Assembly (NCBI GenBank): GCA_018817365.1 | Contig: JAHISY010000048.1 | Location: 1-8,150, forward strand | Direction of reading: 5' to 3' | DNA: 8,150 nt | From: Patescibacteria group bacterium | Lineage (GTDB): Bacteria > Patescibacteriota > Gracilibacteria > JAHISY01 | In this document: positions 4,859-8,150 of the stretch, piece after piece | Layout: each line of letters begins with the position of its first letter | Numbering within the stretch: position 1 is the first letter of the stretch | Translations under genes and position numbers: made by a program | Notes under the pieces: model-generated | Database searches by the model: none | The model's input: the letters and a program-made list of their open reading frames with translations, nothing else | What the model was told of the DNA's origin: nothing

Positions 4859-4887
4859 ATTTTAATCGCTTCTTTTTTCACGCGCAA
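4859..4887 (-). promoter_or_regulatory. Candidate promoter of tRNA-Ile
   Basis: Minus strand: TTGCGC (4882-4887), 17-base spacer, TAAAAT (4859-4864). The -10 box is good and the -35 box keeps only TTG. The predicted start near 4852 would give a 5' leader of about 36 bases, to be removed by RNase P. Confidence 0.35.
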
Positions 4888-4926
4888 ATAGCTTCGAATT
4901 AATTTGATTCAAGATCAATCAAGCTT

Positions 4927-5088
4927 TCACGCTTCACTGAAAACTCCATTCAACAACTCGCCAACATTTTTCCTTGAATCCGCCTCCAAGATCTCTACAA
5001 GTTTGAATGCCTCATCCAACGGGAGATTTTTAATCGTCTCGCGAACCTCATCAATGCGTGAAACTTTAGACACTTCAAATTTTTCCAT
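4927..5088 (-). CDS. Uncharacterised 53-residue protein
   Basis: On the minus strand an ATG at 5086-5088 opens a 53-codon ORF ending with TGA at 4927-4929. The protein begins MEKFEVSKVSRIDEV and contains NLPLDEAFKLVEILEAD and NVGELLNGVF. It is acidic, with no Cys, His or Trp, and looks like two or three amphipathic helices. I do not recognise a family. The even codon use and the helix-like hydrophobic pattern (L, V, I every 3-4 residues) favour a real gene; the longer plus-strand ORF over the same bases is a shadow rich in Ser. No Shine-Dalgarno site is visible. It lies about 110 bases upstream of the tRNA on the same strand and divergent from rel. A small regulator or antitoxin-like protein is possible but unsupported. 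Confidence 0.55.
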   Translation of the reverse strand: MEKFEVSKVSRIDEVRETIKNLPLDEAFKLVEILEADSRKNVGELLNGVFSEA

Positions 5089-5093
5089 TTTGA

Positions 5094-5141
5094 CAAAATT
5101 AAAAATAAGTTGCTTAAATTTTAACTCTTCTTTTTAATTTT
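5094..5141. repeat. AT-rich inverted repeat upstream of rel
   Basis: CAAAATTAAAA (5094-5104) and TTTTAATTTTG (5131-5141) form a perfect 11-bp inverted repeat with a 26-base loop. It resembles the 12-bp repeat upstream of atpB in sequence, arm length and loop size. It lies between the divergent 53-residue ORF and rel. A possible -10 box for rel, TAGAAT (5150-5155), follows just after it, but no good -35 box is visible. Confidence 0.5.
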
Positions 5142-5167
5142 GCAAGTCGTTAGAATAAACTTCTCTC

Positions 5168-7297
5168 GTGGATACTGCTCTCAAAAAAATTATCGAAACA
5201 ATGAAGGAATATTTGCCGCACGCAAATTTTGCGCGGATTAGCGAAGCGTACGAATTTGCAAAAAAAGCTCATGCGGGACAACTCCGTTTTTCCGGCGAGC
5301 CGTATTTTTCACATCCCGTCGCAGCTGCTTTTCACCTCCTCACTTTGCAACCCGACGAGGATGCGCTGATTGCCTGCCTGCTTCACGATGTGATCGAAGA
5401 CACGGCGGAAGAGGTGGAGACAGTGGAAAAGAAATTCGGCAGCACCGTCGCGAATCTCTGCCTCGATATGGAAAAACTCGGAACAGTCCGCTACAGCGGA
5501 CAGGAGCGGCAGATCGAAAATCTGCGGAAAATGTTTGTCGCGATGGCGCGCGACCTCCGCGTGATTTTTATCAAACTGGCCGATCGCCTCCACAACATGG
5601 AGACTATTTCTCATGTCCGACCAGACAAACAAAAACGGATTGCGAAAGAAACGCTCGAAATCTACGCGCCAATCGCAGCTCGGCTCGGTTTATTTGAATT
5701 TAAATCGCAACTCGAAGACCTCGCGTTTCAGGCACTCGAGCCGGAGGAATTTCGAAAAATCGAAACAGCAGTGGCAGGTACCTCCGGGGGGCGGAAAAAA
5801 TTTATCGAGAGGGTGAAAAGAAAGCTCAAAACTATTCTCCAGAAAGAGGGAATTGATGTGAAAGTGGATGGTCGCACGAAACATTTTTATTCGATTTGGC
5901 GGAAGCTGAAACTCAAAAATTATCCGAGCGTAGATGAAATCTATGATCTCTTCGCGCTGCGGGTGATCACGAAATCCACCGCTGATTGCTATGCTGCGCT
6001 CGGCGTGATTCACAATCATTTCACTCCCCTCTCGCACCGTTTCAAAGATTTCATCGCGGTGCCGAAATCGAACGGCTATCAATCGCTCCACACGACTGTG
6101 ATCGGACTGAATCGCAGTTCGCCGACGGAGATTCAAATCCGGACGGAAGAAATGCACGAAACGGCTGAACGAGGCGCGGCGGCGCATTTCATTTATGCGG
6201 AGAAAAAGAAATCTGTGAAAGCAGAGGAGGAAAAATTGAAATGGATTCGCGGACTGGTCGAGCTCCACGAGCAGATGAAAGACAACGCCGAATTCGTGGT
6301 GAGTCTCACGAGCGATGTGCTCGAAAATCGGATTTTTATACTCACTCCAAAAGGCGATATTTTTGATCTTCCCGCCGGCGCCACTCCTGTCGATTTCGCC
6401 TACGCGATTCACACGGAAGTCGGAAATCGTTGCGTGGGAGCAAAAGTGAATGGGAAGATCGCGAAACTCAACGTGGAATTAAAAAACAGACAAATCGTCG
6501 AAATTCTCACAAAAAAAGATGCGAAGCCAAACCATTTTTGGCTTTCTTTCGTGAAAACAAGTTCCGCAAAAGCGAAGATTCGCACTTTTTTTTCCGCACT
6601 TGGTCGCAGCGCGAACATCACGGTTGGCAAAGAACTGATTAATAAAAAACTCGCGCGCCTCGGCAAGCCGCCGCTCGACGCAGATTATTCAATCTTGAAA
6701 CATTATAAAAATGGAAATCTGAACAAACGAGAGCGCGAACTGCTCCTCGAACGGATTGGCAACGGTAGCGTGAGTTCGAGCGCGGTGGTAAAAAGTTTGT
6801 TTGAATTCGAGGAGCTCGCGGTGAAGAAATCTCGCAAAAAACCGATTGCTTCGTTAAAAATTCCCGCCAAAGATGAGGTAGTGATCGAAGGAGTGAGCGG
6901 AATTTCTTCACAGTTCGCGAAATGCTGCAATCCTAAGCCGGGTAGCGAAATCATCGCGGTAATGGGACGACGCGGCGCGATGATTCACGCGAAAAATTGC
7001 AAGCAAATTTCTCGCGTCGCGGAGGAAAGGAAATTAAAAGCATTTTTCGCGAGCGACGTGAAAACGAAACTTGTCAAAATCGAGGTGGCGGGAAGAAATC
7101 GTGTCGGTTTGCTGCGCGACATCGCAGAGGTGATCGCGGCAGCGGAAGTAAACATCGCGGATTTGAGTTTGAAAAAAAGCGACAAACACGAAATTCTCCA
7201 CGAACTCATAATCGAGGTGGCAAGCGTGGACGAACTGGAGAGATTGCTCGGAAAACTGGAAGAAATCGAAGGAATCACATGCGCCGCGCGCGTTTAA
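5168..7297 (+). CDS. rel: Bifunctional (p)ppGpp synthetase/hydrolase (RelA/SpoT family)
   Basis: This 709-residue protein makes and degrades the starvation alarmone (p)ppGpp. Domains in order: HD hydrolase with H49, H73-D74 (LLHDVIED), E77-D78 and D139/N143 (KLADRLHNM), all present; synthetase about 230-345 with D260 (IYDLFALR), RFKD 291-294, NGYQSLHTT and E321 (EIQIRTEEMH), also intact. RFKD fits the R-x-K-D form of bifunctional enzymes rather than the E-x-D-D form of synthetase-only RelA. A TGS domain follows at about 386-450 (TPKGDIFDLPAG, IHTEVGNRC), then a helical part, the conserved-cysteine region C586-C587/H607/C611, and a C-terminal ACT domain at about 635-709. Length is normal. It is the only such enzyme seen here. 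Start GTG 5168 lacks a Shine-Dalgarno site; ATG 5201 is an alternative. Its 3' end overlaps lgt by 23 bases. Confidence 0.97.
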   Translation: MDTALKKIIETMKEYLPHANFARISEAYEFAKKAHAGQLRFSGEPYFSHPVAAAFHLLTLQPDEDALIACLLHDVIEDTAEEVETVEKKFGSTVANLCLDMEKLGTVRYSGQERQIENLRKMFVAMARDLRVIFIKLADRLHNMETISHVRPDKQKRIAKETLEIYAPIAARLGLFEFKSQLEDLAFQALEPEEFRKIETAVAGTSGGRKKFIERVKRKLKTILQKEGIDVKVDGRTKHFYSIWRKLKLKNYPSVDEIYDLFALRVITKSTADCYAALGVIHNHFTPLSHRFKDFIAVPKSNGYQSLHTTVIGLNRSSPTEIQIRTEEMHETAERGAAAHFIYAEKKKSVKAEEEKLKWIRGLVELHEQMKDNAEFVVSLTSDVLENRIFILTPKGDIFDLPAGATPVDFAYAIHTEVGNRCVGAKVNGKIAKLNVELKNRQIVEILTKKDAKPNHFWLSFVKTSSAKAKIRTFFSALGRSANITVGKELINKKLARLGKPPLDADYSILKHYKNGNLNKRERELLLERIGNGSVSSSAVVKSLFEFEELAVKKSRKKPIASLKIPAKDEVVIEGVSGISSQFAKCCNPKPGSEIIAVMGRRGAMIHAKNCKQISRVAEERKLKAFFASDVKTKLVKIEVAGRNRVGLLRDIAEVIAAAEVNIADLSLKKSDKHEILHELIIEVASVDELERLLGKLEEIEGITCAARV

Positions 7298-8048
7298 AAT
7301 TCAAAAAAATCAATCCGAGAACCCCGGCAGCGAGAACCGGCAGCGAAAAAAACGCGCCGCGCGGGATTGCGAAAATGAAACCGTCGAGCGGTTCCCGCCA
7401 AAAAAATTCGACGAGGATTCTGCTGCTGCCGTAAAAAGTCAGAAACAGGAAACTCAAAATTCCGGTTCGCGGTTTTTTTTGAAAAGTGAGAAAAAGAATT
7501 CCTGCGATTATAAGATTTTTTGCAGCTTCAAAAAGTTGGGAGGGAAAGCGCGGAAGCTCATCCGTGCGCGGAAAAACAACACCCCACTCCCCGCCGGTTG
7601 ACCGACCGAAAAGTTCTCCGTTCATGAAATTTCCGATCCTGCCGAAAAAAAGTCCAATCGCAGCGGGGATGACGAGTACGTCTGAAATTGCGAGAAAACT
7701 TTTTCGCCACTTTTTCGCCAACCAAAAAACAGAGATGAGAACTCCGATCAGCCCGCCGTGGAAGCTCATCCCGCCGTGCCAAATTTTGAAAAGCTCGAGC
7801 GAAAAAAGATTCTCGAAATTGTAAAAAAGGAAATAGCCGACTCGCCCACCGACAATCACGCCAAGAATAACCGCGAAAACGAGATCCTCGATTTGTTTTT
7901 TAGTGAAATCAATCAGTCGGTTTTTCACCAAATTTTGCAGCCAAAAAAACGCAAGCAGAAAAGAAATCGCGTAAAAAATCCCATACCACCGGATTTCGAA
8001 AAAACCGAGATCAAACGCGATGGGGTCGAGAGAGTGGTGAAAAATCAC
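7275..8048 (-). CDS. lgt: Prolipoprotein diacylglyceryl transferase
   Basis: Lgt transfers diacylglycerol from phosphatidylglycerol to the lipobox cysteine of lipoproteins, the first step of lipoprotein maturation, in the cytoplasmic membrane. The 257-residue protein has about seven membrane helices and these family motifs: RWYG (20-23), HGGMSFHGG (91-99, with H97 matching E. coli H103), GRIGNFMNGE (136-145, with R137, N140 and E145 matching R143, N146 and E151), RFPSQLFEA (167-175) and YGSSRILVEF (206-215, with R210 and E214 fitting R239 and E243). It is slightly shorter than E. coli Lgt (about 290), as is common. The start is GTG 8048, with a GGAG 13 bases upstream. It starts 9 bases after the preceding minus-strand gene, so the two are probably cotranscribed. 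Confidence 0.96.
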   Translation of the reverse strand: MIFHHSLDPIAFDLGFFEIRWYGIFYAISFLLAFFWLQNLVKNRLIDFTKKQIEDLVFAVILGVIVGGRVGYFLFYNFENLFSLELFKIWHGGMSFHGGLIGVLISVFWLAKKWRKSFLAISDVLVIPAAIGLFFGRIGNFMNGELFGRSTGGEWGVVFPRTDELPRFPSQLFEAAKNLIIAGILFLTFQKKPRTGILSFLFLTFYGSSRILVEFFWREPLDGFIFAIPRGAFFSLPVLAAGVLGLIFLNFKRARRM

Positions 8049-8057
8049 GTAGGAATT

Positions 8058-8150
8058 TTAGCTCCAATCGCGCGTCGCGGAAACCACGCGTGAAGTTTTT
8101 TCAGTTACGTTTTCGAGAATTTCGCGGAGATAATCTTCCGTTTTTTTGAA
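8058..8150 (-). CDS. C-terminal end of an unidentified protein (cut by window edge)
   Basis: On the minus strand an open frame runs in from the window edge for 30 codons and ends with TAA at 8058-8060. The visible tail contains TEDYLREILENVTEKTSRVV and ends ATRDWS. It is helical and charged, too short to identify. Its end carries the GGAG that could serve lgt, and the gap to lgt is 9 bases, so it appears to be the upstream gene of the same transcript. Confidence 0.6.
   Translation of the reverse strand, partial: FKKTEDYLREILENVTEKTSRVVSATRDWS

Noticed and set aside
5690..6412. Minus-strand ORF of 240 codons inside rel.
   Set aside because: Antisense to the synthetase and TGS coding region; its composition (rich in F, R, H) is typical of a reverse-frame shadow.
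6421..6430. Asn at residue 420 of Rel (IHTEVGNRC) where some homologues have His; considered as loss of a tRNA-sensing residue in the TGS domain.
   Set aside because: As I recall, Firmicute Rel proteins also have Asn here, and the invariant His of the TGS is more likely H415, which is present.
7324..7349. Direct repeat of 13 bases (CCGGCAGCGAGAA, CCGGCAGCGAAAA) in lgt.
   Set aside because: It codes for normal hydrophobic Lgt residues (FFSLPVLAAG) and looks like chance codon similarity.

Overview
The window looks like a stretch of a small bacterial genome, most plausibly a member of the Candidate Phyla Radiation (Patescibacteria); Peregrinibacteria-like is my guess and is not proven. The grounds are short genes packed closely, AT-only intergenic tracts, few Shine-Dalgarno sites, and the style of the F-type ATP synthase proteins. 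TGA acts as a normal stop (atpF, the MBL gene, the 53-residue ORF and lgt all end in it), so the recoded Gracilibacteria/Absconditabacteria genetic code does not apply.

Layout. At 1-340 a minus-strand HU-type nucleoid protein gene ends at a clear intrinsic terminator. It is divergent from an ATP synthase gene run on the plus strand (636-3352): an AtpZ/AtpI-like membrane protein, then subunits a (atpB), c (atpE), b (atpF) and delta (atpH). These encode the membrane rotor and stator parts of FoF1. The run stops after delta: the F1 head genes (alpha, gamma, beta, epsilon) do not follow. Instead a convergent minus-strand pair begins, made of an unrecognised 97-residue protein and a membrane-anchored, ComEC-type metallo-beta-lactamase-fold protein. 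Next come a repeat-rich spacer, a tRNA-Ile(GAT) gene and an unrecognised 53-residue ORF, all on the minus strand. A complete bifunctional (p)ppGpp synthetase/hydrolase (rel) occupies 5168-7297 on the plus strand. Its 3' end overlaps that of a convergent lgt gene (prolipoprotein diacylglyceryl transferase). Upstream of lgt is the last part of another minus-strand gene, cut by the window edge.

The genes are mostly housekeeping: chromosome packaging, energy coupling, isoleucine decoding, starvation signalling and lipoprotein maturation. I see no defence system, integrase, transposase or CRISPR array. The less ordinary content lies in the spacers and edges: tandem and degenerate heptanucleotide tracts before atpB, before atpE and beside the tRNA; a 9-base motif at identical spacing before the start codons of HU and atpE; an apparent internal promoter before atpE; a His/Glu-rich insert in subunit a; the split ATP synthase gene run; and two short orphan proteins.
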